Below, in pieces: positions 21,151-33,933 of a stretch of DNA of 64,000 nucleotides. The notes beneath the pieces were generated by a model. That model ran no database searches. It worked only from the letters and a program-made list of their open reading frames with translations, and was not told the origin of the DNA. Numbering within the stretch: position 1 is the first letter of the stretch; the number at the start of each line of letters is the position of its first letter. The DNA comes from Panicum virgatum. Lineage: Eukaryota; Streptophyta; Magnoliopsida; Poales; Poaceae. Made by a program: the position numbers and the translations under genes. The stretch is taken from positions 26,220,086 through 26,284,085 of the forward strand of contig NC_053140.1 of the NCBI RefSeq assembly GCF_016808335.1. Reading direction: 5' to 3'.

Positions 21151-24100
21151 ATGTCGGACATCCAGGTGCCCTTGCCGTGGGGGAAGTCCTCCGCCACCGT
21201 CGCGGTTCTGGAGCAGCTGGTCGCCGACCGGCTGCTGCCGCGGAACTCCGACGTGGGGGCGCCGGCGTGGATTTCCCCACACCCGGACGAGACCGAGCCG
21301 AAGCCCCCGTAGGGCTATGTCGTGAGCTTCATGCGCCTCCACGAACGAGGCTTTGGCGTCCCCGTCAGCAAGTTCATGAGGGCCCTGTGCGAGTACTACG
21401 GAGTGGAGCTGCACAATTTCAGCCCCAACTCCATCTCGCAGGCGGCGGTCTTCGTCGCCGTCTACGAGGGGTACCTCGGCATCGAGGCCCACTGGGTCCT
21501 CTGGATCCATCTGTTCCGCGGCGAAGTCTTCATCGAGAACGCGCGGAACCAGCTGAGGCGGTACGCGCGCGCCGGTGGCCTGACGCTCCACGTCCGCCCG
21601 ACCCGGAGGAACTTTTACATCACAAGCAAGATGACGACCAACAACTCCGGGTGGAGCCGAGGGTGGTTTTACCTTCGAAACTTCAGTGGAGCGCTCCCGG
21701 CGTTTACTAACAAAGTCCTTCGGGAGCACCCGCCGAAGTGGGACTGGGGGGTGTCGCCCCCAGCGCAACAAGCCAGGCTCGAGGGCCTCACCGACGCGCT
21801 GGCGCGCTTGGTGAGGAAGGGGCTGACGGCAGCGGCCGTTATTGCGAACTTCCACCGGCAGAGGGTCATCCCTCTCGTGGAAAGGGCCCTGCCGATTTTC
21901 GAGCTCACCCCCGGGAGCAAGGTTGAAGGCTCGAGGACGTCGAGCAAGCTTCTCTCCCATACCATCGCCGCCCGAAGGGCGAAGTACGCGGTGGCGGAGT
22001 TTCCCCAAGATCCCGCGGATCTTTGGAGGATCAAGATGCGCCCCGAGCTGGGGTATATTTCCCTGGTAAGTTTTGGCTTCGAACTCGTCATGCGTCGTGT
22101 AGTTTCCTTCTCCTGACCCTATCTCGGGTGTGTTTTACAGGGGTTGAGGTGCGGCACCTCGAGGCCTCCGGCCCCGGAACAGCGCCTGATCAATCGCCTC
22201 CACGCGGAGAAGATGAAGAGGCGGAAGGACGCGGCGGAGGCAAAAGCCGAGAGAAAAAGGAAGAGGAAGGCGAGGCACGACAAGGCGTGCAAGCACACTC
22301 GCGCGGAGGGGAAGCCACAGCCCGCCACACCTGAGTCCTCGGAGGAGGACGAGGAGGAGGCCTCGGATGCCGAGGACCACGCTCTGAGGAGCGACGGGGA
22401 AGGTGCGCGCGCGAGCCCCCCACCGTTCTACCTGTGGGACGAAGAACAGGGAGCGACCGTGGCGCCAGAGGAGCCGAGGGCCGCAGGGGGGTCATTGGCG
22501 AACCTCTCCCTCGAGGGTGCGGCGCGGGGGTCATCCTCGCCGGCGGCCGGCGAGGAGTCGCCTGCGCCCCAAGTGCTGATCCATGGCCACGAGGCCGCGG
22601 CGGGAGAGGAGTCGTCCATGCTGGCAGCCTCGAGCCATCGGGCCGACACGAGGGGGGCGCCTTCGGGGCAGTCTTCGAGGGACAGCTCGATGCCCCGGGC
22701 TCGAAGGACCGCCACGAGGAAGCGGAGCATGAGTGCTCGATCTGGGTAAGCATTTTGGTTTCCGTTTTTTGTTATGTATTTGGTAAATTTCTCGATCCTG
22801 CTCAACTTGCGTCTTTTGATTTCCAGCCCCGGGGCCGTCCCCAAAGATGCGGTGTAGCTTGCCCCGGTCAAGGCTCTCAAGACTGGGGCACGCTGCACAC
22901 CGCACACGGCGCCGCAGCCCCAGCCTGCTGTAGATCTCGAGGCGGCGGCCGCGAGGCTACGGGAGGCCCTGGCTCGAGGGGCCCAGGCGGCACAGCGAGC
23001 CCAGGAGGAGGAGGGTGACGCCGGTCAGAGCGACGCCGGCCAGCGTGGCGCCGAGGCGGCTGCTCAGGCGGCCGACGCCGAGGAGACCGGCCAGGGCGGT
23101 GCCGATGGCGCCGCCCAAGCGGCCATTGAAGTTGAGGCCGGTCAGGGCGACGCGGACAGCGCCGCCCGACCGGACACAGAAGGAGAAACTGGCGGGGACG
23201 CGCAGGAGCGCCCTGCCGGCCAAGCAGCGGAGGAGACCCTCGTCTTCGAGCCCTCGAGGGCCGAGGGCGAGGGCCTCACAGAGGACATGGTGCAAGAGGC
23301 GCCAGGGGTAGAAGGAGCCCCCTTCTCGGGGCCCACCGAGGCCCGGGACGAGGGTACCGTTGCGATAGTGCCCGTGCCAACGGCGCAGGAGGGCGCGACG
23401 GCGGTGGTGGAGCTGCCGGACAGCAGCGAGGAGTACGGGGACTCGATGGATATCGACCCCACTGCTGCGGCGAGCGCCGCCGTACACATCGCCGAGTTCG
23501 CGTCGGCCAGCGCGGGCGTGCTCGAAGCGGGGGCGTCCGAGGGGAGCCACCTCGGGGTGATCGTCCCGTCCGGTGTCCCCTCAGAGTTCCTTCGCAAGGA
23601 GCAGGAGGAGGAGGAGGCCTGGAACAAGCAGATGGGCGTTGGGCGCGAGATCTTGCAGGCCCTCGACCGCGCCTATCAGCTCCATCAGAATGCGGATTAC
23701 TAGGTCAGCCAGGTAAGTATTTCCCCCCGGAAATTGCTCGGATTCGGTTTAGTTTTAGCGTGTCTTGACCCATGCCCTCCCTTTCGCAGCAGCTGAGGGA
23801 AATCTCGCGCGAAAAGAGCGCCGAGATGACCCGGCTGTACTCCCAGATGAGCCAGCTCGGGCAGCACAACGCCGAGCTAGTGCTCAAGAACATCGATGCC
23901 AATACAAAAATGGCGGATCTGGGAGTGCGTCAACAGACGCTGGAGGAGGAACTGGCGCGGGTCATCGATGAGCGGAACGCCCAGAGGGCGGCAGCGGAGC
24001 AGAAGGCCCGGGAGGATGAGGCGCAAACTGCCGAGCTGCAGCGCCTTCGGACGGCGCTCGAGGAGAGAGCTCGGGAGGCGGAGGCGCAGAGCACCGAGCT

Positions 24101-24857
24101 GCAATACCTCAGTGCCACGCTCGAGCAGCAGAAGGCCGAGCTCCTCCACAAAGAGGTGGCCGTGGTTGCGCTCACCGGGACCCTCCAGGAACAGGGCGAG
24201 GCCCTCGAAGAGAAGGAGGTGGCCCTCCAGAACATGGGGGCTAGCCTTAAGGAAAAAGAAGCCTCCTTGTCCTCGCTCGAGGAGGCAGCCCGTACCCAGA
24301 GGGAGGAGGCGCAGAAGAACATGGCGGGTGAGTACCTTCGATTTTTCGTCGATTTCCTTTCTTTCGTGGCTAATGTCGATTTCCTTTGCTCAGAGCTGAG
24401 GCAAAAGGTGGCGGATGAGACCGCGGCGAAGGAAGCGGTCCATACCGCGCTCACGGCGGCACAGATGGAGTTTGCTGAGCTGGAGCAGACCGTCGTGAGT
24501 GTGTGTCAAGAGCTCGAGGGGGAGGGTGCCGTCTCGGGCAGTTCGGTGATTAGCCGCCTGCGCGCGCTAGGCGGCCGGATTGCCGAACACGCCAAGAGCA
24601 CCTTCTGCCTCGGTGTCCTGCGGGCTCTCGCCGTGGCCTCGATGCATTACCTCATGGATCTCGGGAGGGTGTCGTCGGGGTACGTCGTGCCCGATGATGC
24701 TAACGCGGACGCCGCGTCGGCCATTATGGATGAAGCCGATGCGGCCGCGGAGGAGTTCGCCACCGTCCTCGCCGAGAAGCTCGAGGCGGACATCCCTCCC
24801 ATCGCCGAATTTGACGCCCCTGAAGACCCGCAAGGGGGGGGGGGTGGTAGCCTATAG
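21151..24857 (+). pseudogene. Tat1 antisense gene, 'putative gypsy type transposon' domain, five exons
   Basis: Five exons fit GT-AG rules and one continuous phase: 21151-22065, 22141-22745, 22827-23712, 23790-24327, 24394-24857, together about 1,135 codons. Exon 1 carries the domain annotated in grasses as putative gypsy-type transposon protein (GYVVSFMRLHERGFGVPVS, then LGIEAHWVLW). Exon 2 is basic then acidic. Exon 3 is Ala/Gly/Glu-rich with a GQ-D-A repeat. Exons 4-5 are a long Glu/Gln/Leu coiled coil. In-frame TAGs lie at 21310, 22855 and 23701. It is tail-to-tail with the integrase. Its biochemical role is unknown; antisense genes in this position are known from Tat elements. Confidence 0.75.
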
Positions 24858-25443
24858 GACAGTTGGGCCTCGAAGCCCATGTAAATAGATTAGTGTTTAT
24901 ATCATAGTCGCACTTTGTAATCGCACTCTATGAATATAAAGGATTTTGTTTCGTAATTTGAATGTGTGGCCTGTCGAGGCCTTGTGTGTTCGAGCCTGTG
25001 TTTCTTTACTTTATTTCCGTGTTCTTCATATGCGACTTAGATAAACATCTGCGAGGAAGTTCGTGTTCATAAGCAACGTAGGCGTAGGGTGGTGAGGGGG
25101 GTGCCGTATCCCGGAGGCGTAGGCGGCCCCACGACTCGGCCAGCCCCGTACCGTAGTTGCTTACGCCTCGCGCCTGTTTTTTCCAAGGATACGAGAAGTT
25201 AGGGTCGAGACAGAAATATTTCGAAAAAACATTGGCGACTTTTTGGGGACGTTCAGGGGTTGCCCCCGTAGTAGCCCCCGAGGGAGGCTCGGCTTTGCCG
25301 AGGGTAAAGCCGAGCGTACCTCAATGTTCGTGCGCGCCCGAGTTCGGGAAGGTTCCCAAAAAAGCGATAAGTGAAGCGTGCTTCCTTATTATTTCGGGGA
25401 ATTGAAAATGCGATTACGAACAATATAGAAATAGCTTGAAATG
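24858..25443. other. Spacer between the antisense gene and integrase
   Basis: Contains an AATATAAAG polyadenylation-like signal near 24933 for the antisense transcript. No gene seen. Confidence 0.5.
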
Positions 25444-26651
25444 CTAAGGGTAGAAACGACGTAGCTGTTGTATGTTCCAAGCGTTGGTGAGGACTTCGCC
25501 GTTGTCGTTTGCCAGCTTGTACGTGCCGGGCTTGAGTACCTCGGCGATTATGTACGGTCCTTCCCATGGGGGCGAGAGCTTGTGGCGGCCCCTGTTGTCC
25601 TGTCGAAGCCTCAGCACCAAGTCCCCTTCGTTGAGATCTCGGCGCCGGACTCTCTGCGCTTGGTACCTTCGTAGGGACTGCTGGTAGCACGCGGAATGCA
25701 GGAGTGCCACATCTCGAGCCTCGTCCACTTGGTCCAACGAGTCTTCGCGAGCTCGCTGGTTTCGTTGCTCTTGATATGCCTTGAGCCTTGGCGATCCGTA
25801 TTCCAAGTCGGTGGGGAGGATGGCCTCGGCACCATAGACGAGGAAGAACGGAGAGAAACCCGTAGCTCTGCTCGGGGTCGTCCTCAGGCTCCAGATGATC
25901 GAGGGTAGCTCTGTGAGCCACCTTCGGCCGAACTTGTTCAGCTTGTTGATGATCCTCGGCTTTAGTCCTTGGAGGATCATGCCATTGGCGCGCTCCACTT
26001 GCCCGTTTGTCTGTGGGTGTGCCACAGCTGACCAGTCCACACGTGTGTGGAAGCTGTCGCAGAATGCCAAGAACTTCTTGCTTGTGAACTGGGTGCCGTT
26101 GTCGGTGATGATCGAGTTTGGGACCCCGAACCTGAAGACGATGTCGGTGAAGAATTGGACTGCTTGCTCGGATTTGATCTTGCCGATTGGTCGAGCCTCG
26201 ATCCATTTGGAGAACTTTTCGACCGCCACTAGCAAGTGGGTGAAGCCCCCGGGCGCCCTCTTCAACGGACCGACGAGGTCCAGCCCCCACACGGCGAACG
26301 GCCACGTGATGGGGATGGTCTGCAGAGCATGGGCCGGGAGGTGTGTTTTTCGGGCGTAGAACTGGCATCCCTCGCAAGTCCGCACGACGTCAGTGGCGTC
26401 GGCGACCGCGGTGGGCCAGTAAAAGCCTTGCCGAAACGCGTTACCCACGAGGGTGCGTGGCGCGGCGTGGTGGCCGCAGATGCCAGCATGGATGTCGCGG
26501 ATCAGCTCCTAGCCCTCGGGGATGGGAATGCAACGTTGCAGGACACCCGAGGGGCTACGCTTGTGTAGCTCGTTGTCGATTAGAACGAAGGACTTGGCCC
26601 GCCTGGCAAGGCGTCGCGCCTGAGCGCGGTCCAAGGGTAGGACCCCTCGAA
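25444..26651 (-). pseudogene. pol: Tat1 integrase
   Basis: Minus-strand integrase: zinc-binding H-H-C-C region, ending CEGCQFYARK, at about 26500-26340; catalytic core with Asp at 26280 (GLDLVGP), Asp at 26103 (TDNGTQF) and Glu at 25995 (NGQVERANG), so all three catalytic residues are present. The C-terminus has RRRDLNEGDLVLR, then WEGPYIIAEV. A TAG at 26511-26509 cuts the zinc region where glutamine is expected (PEG*ELIRDI). The join to the preceding RNase H is out of frame near 26700. It would catalyse cDNA insertion in the nucleus if intact. Confidence 0.9.
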
Positions 26652-27467
26652 TCATCCAGTCAAGGTACTGAACGCGCCAGTCTCGCGAAGCGGGGCCTCG
26701 TCAACTTCCATCGCTTCGGCCTCGTCCGCGGAGGTTGTCCCGAAGTCAGTATCCATGGGCTCGACCCCGTCCGCCGGGGGGTTCCCGCCGGAGGGCCCGG
26801 CGGACGAGGGGCCTGACTCCGTCGGTTGCCTGAACTCGACGGAGGGCCTGGAGATGTCGTGAGCGAAGATGTTCGGGGGGACGGTGGTCCGCCCCGAGGC
26901 TATCTTGGCCAGTTCGTCAGCGTCCTCGTTGTACTTGCGCAGGACGTGATTGAGCTCGAGGCCGTCGAATTTGTCCTCGAGGCGGCGTACTGCGTTGCAG
27001 TACGCCTCCATCTTCGGGTCGTGACAGCTGGACTCCTTCATTACTTGGTCGACGACGAGCTGAGAGTCACCGCGCGCGTCGAGGCGTTTGACGCCGAGCT
27101 CGATGGCGATGCGGAGGCCACCGAGGAGGGCCTCATACTCCGCCATATTGTTTGAAGCAGGGAAATGCAAGCGGATCACGTACCGCATGTGTTCTCCGAG
27201 AGGTGAGATGAAGAGGAGGCCGGCACCGGCACCAGTTTTCATTACCGACCCGTCGAAGTACATAGTCCAGCATTCGCCCCGGATTTGTGATGGGGGTAGC
27301 TGAATGTCCGTCCATTCAGCCACGAAGTCAGCCAAGATTTGGGACTTGATTGCCTTGCGGGGGGCGTAGGTGAGTGTCTCCCCCATCAGCTCCACAGACC
27401 ATTTGGCGATTCTGCCCTCGGCTTCCCGGTTGCGGGCTATCTCTCCCAAGGGGAAAGACGAGACCAC
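26652..27467 (-). pseudogene. pol: Tat1 second (archaeal-type) RNase H
   Basis: Core WTMYFDGSVMKTGAGAG, then NNMAEYEALLGGL and ARGDSQLVVDQV give the Asp-Glu-Asp residues of an RNase H fold; a late DADELAK gives a fourth. A second RNase H after the first is a hallmark of the Tat lineage. The first residues (PLGEIARNREAEGRIAKWS) are the tether from the first RNase H. The frame ends in a stop at 26652 because of a shift near 26700 before the integrase. Confidence 0.85.
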
Positions 27468-27506
27468 GGTGACGGGGCGGGCCTCGAAGTAGTGGCGCAG
27501 CTTGCG

Positions 27507-28681
27507 TCAAGCTTCTGAATCTGCGGATAGCGTGTCTTGGTTTCAGACAACACCTCGCTGATATAGTACACCGGCCGCTGGACGGGCAGAGCCTGACCCT
27601 CCTCTTGTCTCTCAACAACGATCACCGCGCTGACCACTTGGGTCGTCGCAGCTACGTATAGATAGAGGGGCTTGTCGTCCGTAGGTGGTGTAAGAATGGG
27701 AGCACGGGTGAGCGATGCCTTCAGCCTTTCGAGGGCTTCTTGAGCTTCGGGGGTCCACGTGAAGCGCTCGGTTTTCCTCAAGAGTCGATACAGGGGTAAG
27801 CCTTTCTCGCCGAGACGCGAGATGAAACGGCTAAGGGACGCTAGGCATCCCATGACCCTCTGTACCCCCTTTAGGTCTCGGATCGGTCCCATCCGAGTGA
27901 TGGCCGAGACTTTGTCAGGGTTGGGTTCAATGCCCCGCTGGGAGACAATGAAGCCCAAGAGCTTGCCTCGAGGCACCCCGAACACGCACTTCTCGGGGTT
28001 AAGTTTTACCCCTTTGGCCCGTAGGCAATCGAATGCGATCCTGAGATCAGCAACCAGGTCGTCCGCCTTCCTGGTTTTGACAACGATATCATCGACATAT
28101 GCCTCTACGCTCCGCCCGAGCTGGTCTCCGAAAACGTGGAGCATACACCGTTGATAGGTAGCTCCGGTGTTTCTGAGGCCAAAGGGCATCGTAACGTAGC
28201 AGTACATGCCGAAGGGTGTGATAAAAGAAGTCGCGAGCTGGTCGGACTCTTTCATCTTGATTTGGTGGTAACCGGAATAGGCATCAAGAAAGGATAAGAG
28301 CTCACATCCCGCAGTAGTATCTACAATCTGATCAATGCGTGGCAAGGGAAATGGAACCTTCGGACATGTCTTATTTAAACTAGTGTAATCCACACACATC
28401 CTCCAGCTTCCACTCTTTTTCTTTACTAATACTGGATTAGCTAGCCACTCGGGATGGAATACCTCTTTGATGAATCTGGCCGCCAGAAGTTTCTGCAACT
28501 CCTCGCCGATCGCCCGGCGCTTGATCTCGTCGAAGCATCGCAGGCGTTGCTTCACCGGCTTGGAATTGGGTCGGACATCAAGAGAGTGCTCGGCGACCTC
28601 CCTCGGTATGCCAGGCATGTCTGAGGGGCTCCACGCAAAGATATCTGCGTTGGCGCAGAGGAAATCGACGAGCACCACTTC
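27507..28681 (-). pseudogene. pol: Tat1 reverse transcriptase and first RNase H
   Basis: RT begins NADIFAWSPSDMPGI, continues through VDYTSLNK, FLDAYSGYHQI and the catalytic YVDD (about 28099-28088), then a first RNase H (YLYVAATTQVVSAV; the usual first Asp appears changed to Ala). The RNase H is broken by a small deletion at about 27507, after IQKL, that loses part of the fold and shifts frame. It is in frame with the upstream protease but separated by TAG at 28684-28682. Confidence 0.9.
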
Positions 28682-30235
28682 CTATTTGTCGTCGAGGGTG
28701 GCGCTGATCTGCAACGCCTTATCGTCGGAGTGGCTCGGGTCGAGGGGCACCTTCTTGATACCCTCGGCGGGTTCGAAGCTCCCGGCGTGTCGGTGCGTGG
28801 AGTCCAAGGCCTCGCTCGCCATTTTGTCGAGGGTGGCTGCGAGGGCCTCGTCCTCCGCTTGAGCTTCCGCGCGCTCAACGCACTCGACATCGCACTCGTA
28901 GGCGTGCTCGAACGAAGAGCCGATGGTGATGACGCCCTTCGGACCCGGCATTTTGAGCTTGAGGTAGGTGTAGTTGGGGACAGCCATAAACTTGGCGTAG
29001 CAAGGACGACCGAGGATGGCATGATAGGACCCTCGAAATCCCACCACCTCGAAAGTGAGTACCTCCTTGTGGAAGTTGGCTGCTGTGCCGAAGCACACAG
29101 GCAGATCGATCTGGCCGAGGGGTTGGACCCGCTTCCCCGGCGCGACACCGTGGAATGGCGACTTGCTGGGGCGTAGCTTGTCCAGTTCGATCCCCATGAG
29201 CTCCAAGGTGGGGGCGTACATGATGTTGAGGCTGCTGCCTCCGTCCATGAGCACCTTGGAGAAGCGGGTGTTGCCGATGATGGGGTCGACAACGAGCGGA
29301 TACCATCTCGGGTGTGGGACGTAGTCGGGGTGGTCCTCGCGGCCAAAGGCGATGGTGTCCTTCGACCAGTCGAGGTAGGATGGCGTGGCCTTGGTGACGG
29401 AAAAGACTTCGCGGCGCTCACGCTTGCGCTGCCGAGAAGTCATATTCGTCGTCGTTCCTCCAAAGATGAAGAAGGCGTTCTCCAATGGGGGGAGCTCGTC
29501 ATCTCCACCTTTGTCGCCAGCATCCTTCTTCTTGTCCTCATCGCGATGCGCGACGCGGTTGTAGTATTTCTTGAGCATCTCGCACTGCTCGAGGGTATGG
29601 TTGACCGGGACCTTGTGGTAAGGGCACGGCTTCTTAAGCATGTCGTCGAACTGGCCACCACCGCCTCGAGGGGGGCCTCGAGGTCCTTTGCGGTCTGGGG
29701 CAGCTGCGAAGGCCTCCTCGGAGTCCTCTGCCTGCCCCGACCCGTGCTGGTTCGGTGGGGCCGGCTTCTTTCCCTTCCTCCCCCGCTTCTGTTTCTTGGC
29801 GGGGGCGTTGAGCTTGACGTTGCTGCCCTCCGCAGGCGCATCGTCCTTGCGCTTGCTCGATTTGTCATCGAAGATGGCACCAACTGCCTCCTCGCCGGCG
29901 GCGTAGTTGGTGGCAGCGTCGAACAATTCATTGGTGTTAACGGGTCGGCTTCTCGCAAGCTCATGCACCAAGTTCCTGCACGTCGTACCCTCGAGGAAAG
30001 CGTTGATGACCTCGACATGGGTGACGCTGGGGAGCTCGGTGCACTGCTTGGAGAAGCATCGCACGTAGTCACGCAGGGACTCGCGGGGCTTCTGGTGACA
30101 CCCTTTGAGGTCCCAGGAGTTCCCAGGCCGCACGTACGTGCCCTGGAAATTGCCCACGAAGATATGGACCAAGTCGGCCCAGTTGTAGATCTGATCCGCA
30201 GGCAAGTGCTCGAGCCATATTCGTGTGGCGTCAGC
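28682..30235 (-). pseudogene. gag: Tat1 gag C-terminal half and protease
   Basis: After the Tekay insertion gag resumes with IWLEHLPADQI and YVRCFSKQC, then a basic linker and a zinc knuckle of the CPYHK...HTLEQC form (about 29626-29580). The protease active site is MDGGSSLN, Asp codon at 29245; DGG instead of DTG is usual in Tat. The frame ends with TAG at 28684-28682, directly followed in frame by RT, so gag-PR-RT was probably one polyprotein and the TAG is a lesion at a glutamine codon. Confidence 0.88.
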
Positions 30236-33200
30236 TGTAACACCCGGTTTATAAAAGGACATAAACCGAGCAGTCATATACGTGCCAGGATCAAGTCACA
30301 CGTATATACAACAGAATGAACAGTATATCATAGCACATATCACGTAAAAAGACATAATAAAGCGAATACGAATGTTATTTATTACAATAATGACAAAATG
30401 TCTGATACAGCGGAAGCGAAGTACAAAAATACGAATAAAGCTCTCCGAAGCTGAAGCAGGGCGCCACAGGGACGTCGACTGGGAGACGAACACCTAGAAG
30501 TCCTCGTAGTCCTGGTAGCGCTGGACGAACTCCCTCGTGTCGGCAGGAACTGAGCAGCAGTAGCGTATCCAAGAGGAAAAAGTAGAGAAGAGGCAAGGGT
30601 GAGTACACAACTTGTACTCAACAAGTATAACACAAACTATGAGGCTCTAAGGTTGGCTGACTCAACTGCATTAGCTTTTAAGTGTTGGCAAGATTTTATT
30701 AGAGCTATTTACTACGAGTTGATGGATTACCATTAACCCAGTTACATAGTAATTAATCAGAATTAATTATGTGACTACTGAGAACCAAACCAAAACCAAG
30801 CCACCAAGGTAACCCCGAGAAGCACCTCCCTCGTCGGAAGGAGATAACTCCACTAATCAAAAGGAGGATCTGGGCCGCTCATAACCGTGAGCACGGCTAG
30901 TATACCAGTTTTACACTCTGCAGAGGTTGCACATCTTTACCCACAAGTCGTGAGCTACGCTAGAGGTTCATCACACTTCCTTAGGTGAGATGACTAGCGA
31001 CTCACTACGAGGCCGTTACAAAGAATCTCGTTGGTAAGGCGTAACCGCGAGAGTTAGGTCAGCGACGATGGGGCCCACCTCCGGGGGTACAAGCACAGGA
31101 GCGCAATCCAAGCACAGACCAAGCCGGAGGAGCAGGGACCATTGAAGCTTACTACTCTTGCCCCGCAGGTAAGTTACTCCAAACCAAAAAGACCTAATTA
31201 GTAAGCCAAGTCTATCCCATTCTAGCCTTGTGGTAGCGCTGTTGTCCCAAGTTGTCGCTCTATGAACCGGTCCTTATGGAGAGTGGCCAACCAAGCAGTA
31301 AGCACCGTGCTGGCCCCCTAAACCATGTTTCTACAAAAAACCATCTTTTAACGAGACGTGAACCACTCATCCACACAGAGGGCCACTCTCAGAATTAAGT
31401 TCAAGTAAACCATTAATCAAATTAATTAAAAAGGACCAGACTGTGTTATAGCGCAGCAACTTAGCACAACTAAACAAAATGCAACCCAAAGGTATATATA
31501 AAGGATATAAAGTGGCTAGGAAATCCTTATAGGCATACAGTATTAAAATGCAGTATGAAATTGTATTTAAAAGTGATGGGTTGTTCATGTTATACTTGCC
31601 TTCCTCGTACTGCTCTGGCTGCTGCTCAAACTGCTCGGAAGACGGCTGCTCCTGGTACTGGTACTGGGGCTCCTCAGATGGATCAACGTCTACTCACGAA
31701 CACATGGCCAAAACAATGCACAAATATAAGCATACAAGCAAACACTAACAAAAACTAAGAAACAGTACATCAATACATAAAAACTGCACACTAAACTAGT
31801 CTAAAGCTATTCTACGCGTTACAACGATCGCGTGGATATAAAGAACGCTAAAAACGGAGCTAAAACGCATAATCTAGGCTAAAAACAAGTTCTAGGGGCT
31901 TATTTGTAAGAAAACTGAAGTTTCAGGGGCTTTTCTGCAAAAACTGAGGGCCTAAACGTAAAAACCAGAAAGATCCGAGGGCCAACGCGTAAAAAGACCC
32001 TAACTGGACGGCGGGTTCTATTTTAAAGAAGCTCAGGGGGCTTCGTGCAAAATTCTGGGCCTGACTGCAATTATTTCTAAACCGAGGTGGATCGCGGGTT
32101 GAATATGGAAAAGTTGAGGGGCTCTTTAACAAAATGGCCAGGGCGAAGGGGTACGGGTGGATTTCAGCCGTTGGATCGAGATCTGAGGGTTCAGGACGAA
32201 GGGGTACGCCGATCTAATCTGGGGCGTCCAAGGAAGATCGGGTGGCTGGGATTCAGCAGAGCGCGGGTCGGCGGCGCTAGTCGCCGGAGTTGGAGCTCCC
32301 GCGGCGGCGCGTGGGGAGAACTCACTGGAGTTCGCCGTTTTGGGCCCTCTGGGGGTCAAATCGACTCACGCTTGAGTCTGGGGTGATCCACGCGTCAAGA
32401 GTGATCCACCTGGCTATGCAGGGGAGGGAGTTAGAGCTCGGACCGAGCTCGCCACGGCGAGGGGCGGTCTGCGCGGCGGCGCATCGCCGGCATGTGGCGT
32501 GCAGGGGCCACGGGGTGGACTACAGCTCCAAGATGTAGCGCTAAAGGGAGAGCGGAACTGAGGCGTGGCTCACCGAGGTGCAGCGCGGCTGGACGGCCGG
32601 GCGAAATCGATGGCGACGCCGACCGACGGCGGAGCGGGGGCAGTGCTCGCGGGCGGGGTTCTGTGGCTGGCCTCCGAGCGCCTGGACTCCGCGGGTCGGT
32701 TCGTTGTGCTCCTGCGGTGGTACACACGGGGATTAGGGAGACTCGGGGGTCGCCGACGGTGAGAAATTGATCGGAGCCGAGTTCACCTGCGGCGGCGAGT
32801 TCGCGGCAATTCCGGGGCGTGAAGAGGCCTGGGTTGACGGCAGTGGCCCGAGAAGGTGCCTGGGTGCGCGGCAAGGCTCCTTCGGAGGAGTTTAGGGGCA
32901 GGGGGATGGCGAGGCGGAGGTTCCTCGGTGGCGCAGGAAGCTCTGTTCGGCGGCGAAAAGCAGAGCGAGGGGGAGACGGCGCCCTAGGGTTCTGGGGTGG
33001 GGGCGGAGATTGGAATGGGGCGCAAGAGGTCGGGGATGGTTTAAAGAAGGGGAAGCCAGGGATCTCGGGCGGGGTTCTGGCGCGGGGGCTCGCCGGGGAT
33101 CTCGGCCGGAGATCACGGCGGGGCGTTACGCACACGCGGAGGGTGCGGGAGGAGGGAGAAGGGGCCGACAGGTGGGGTCCCGGCGCAGCGAGACGGGGCG

Positions 33201-33928
33201 AGCGCGACGCTGGCAGGTGGGACCGGGGTGAACGGCAGAGGAAAGCGCGTGCAGTGGGCCGCTGCTGCCGCTGGCTTGTGGGCCGCTGCTCATGCGGGTT
33301 GAGCGGAGAAAGGGAGAGCGTTGCACGCGGACCGCGAGGCGCGTCGCGCTGGGAGGCTCGACCGCTGGCAGGTGGGGTCGGGGAAGTGAGGTGCGGGGCG
33401 CGCGCGGCTGCGGGGTTGAGCGAGCGCGTGCGCGGCTGGGCCAAGCGGGTCGACGTGGAGAGGAGGTGAGCTGGGCCGCGCAGCGGTCTGCGGGGCGTGT
33501 GCTCGCGCGGGTGGTGAGCGGGCCCGGGTTGCAGGGAGGCCGAAGGGGAAAGGTGCTGCAGTTTGGGCTGAAGGGTTGGTTGCTGGGCCGAACGGGGGAA
33601 GGTAGGAGGCGGCTGGTTGGGCCGTAGCGAGGTGAGGGAAAGGGCCGAGCGGGTTTGGGCTGGTTTGGGTTTCTAGATTTGGGTTTTGGGTTTCTTTTCA
33701 TACTTCTTCTATTCTAATTCTAACTCAATTCAACTCAAGCCAAAAGAATTCAAATAAATTTGAATTCACTCTAGCACTCAAACAATTAAAACAATGCTCC
33801 AGCATGATGCACAAACAAGTTTAACCCTAAAATAAATTTAAATAACTTATGCAACAAAATTAGATTAAATGCAAACTAAGCCAATTAAATTTATTGATAA
33901 ATGCTGGAATTTAAATTAGGGTGTTACA
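30236..33928 (-). mobile_element. Solo LTR of the Tekay family, inside Tat1 gag
   Basis: 3,693 bases, TGTAACACCC to GGTGTTACA, flanked by TCAGC at 30231-30235 and 33929-33933. There is no internal region, so it is a solo LTR left by LTR-LTR recombination. It aligns well with the Tekay LTRs except in the GC-rich part (about 32100-33650), which is longer and different. Confidence 0.93.
30494..31689 (-). other. Candidate mini-ORF exons in the solo Tekay LTR
   Basis: Exon B 31689-31600 (90 bases, same length as in the intact element, three substitutions), GC donor at 31599-31598, acceptor before 30549, exon C 30549-30494 ending in TAG. The open frame and all splice signals are kept in this more diverged copy. 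Confidence 0.5.
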
Positions 33929-33933
33929 TCAGC

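Noticed and set aside
20992..22008. Minus-strand 338-aa frame opposite the Tat1 antisense gene
   Set aside because: It is the shadow of the GC-rich exon 1 on the plus strand, which carries the recognisable domain.
28682..28684. TAG readthrough site between protease and RT of Tat1
   Set aside because: The context is that of the many CAG to TAG changes elsewhere in the window, so decay is more likely than programmed readthrough.
29312..30319. Plus-strand 335-aa frame opposite Tat1 gag
   Set aside because: Crosses the solo-LTR boundary and is antisense to a well-supported gag-protease; composition artefact.
32431..33444. 337-aa minus frame in the Tekay solo LTR
   Set aside because: Pro/Arg/Ser-rich GC artefact, no counterpart in the intact element's LTRs.
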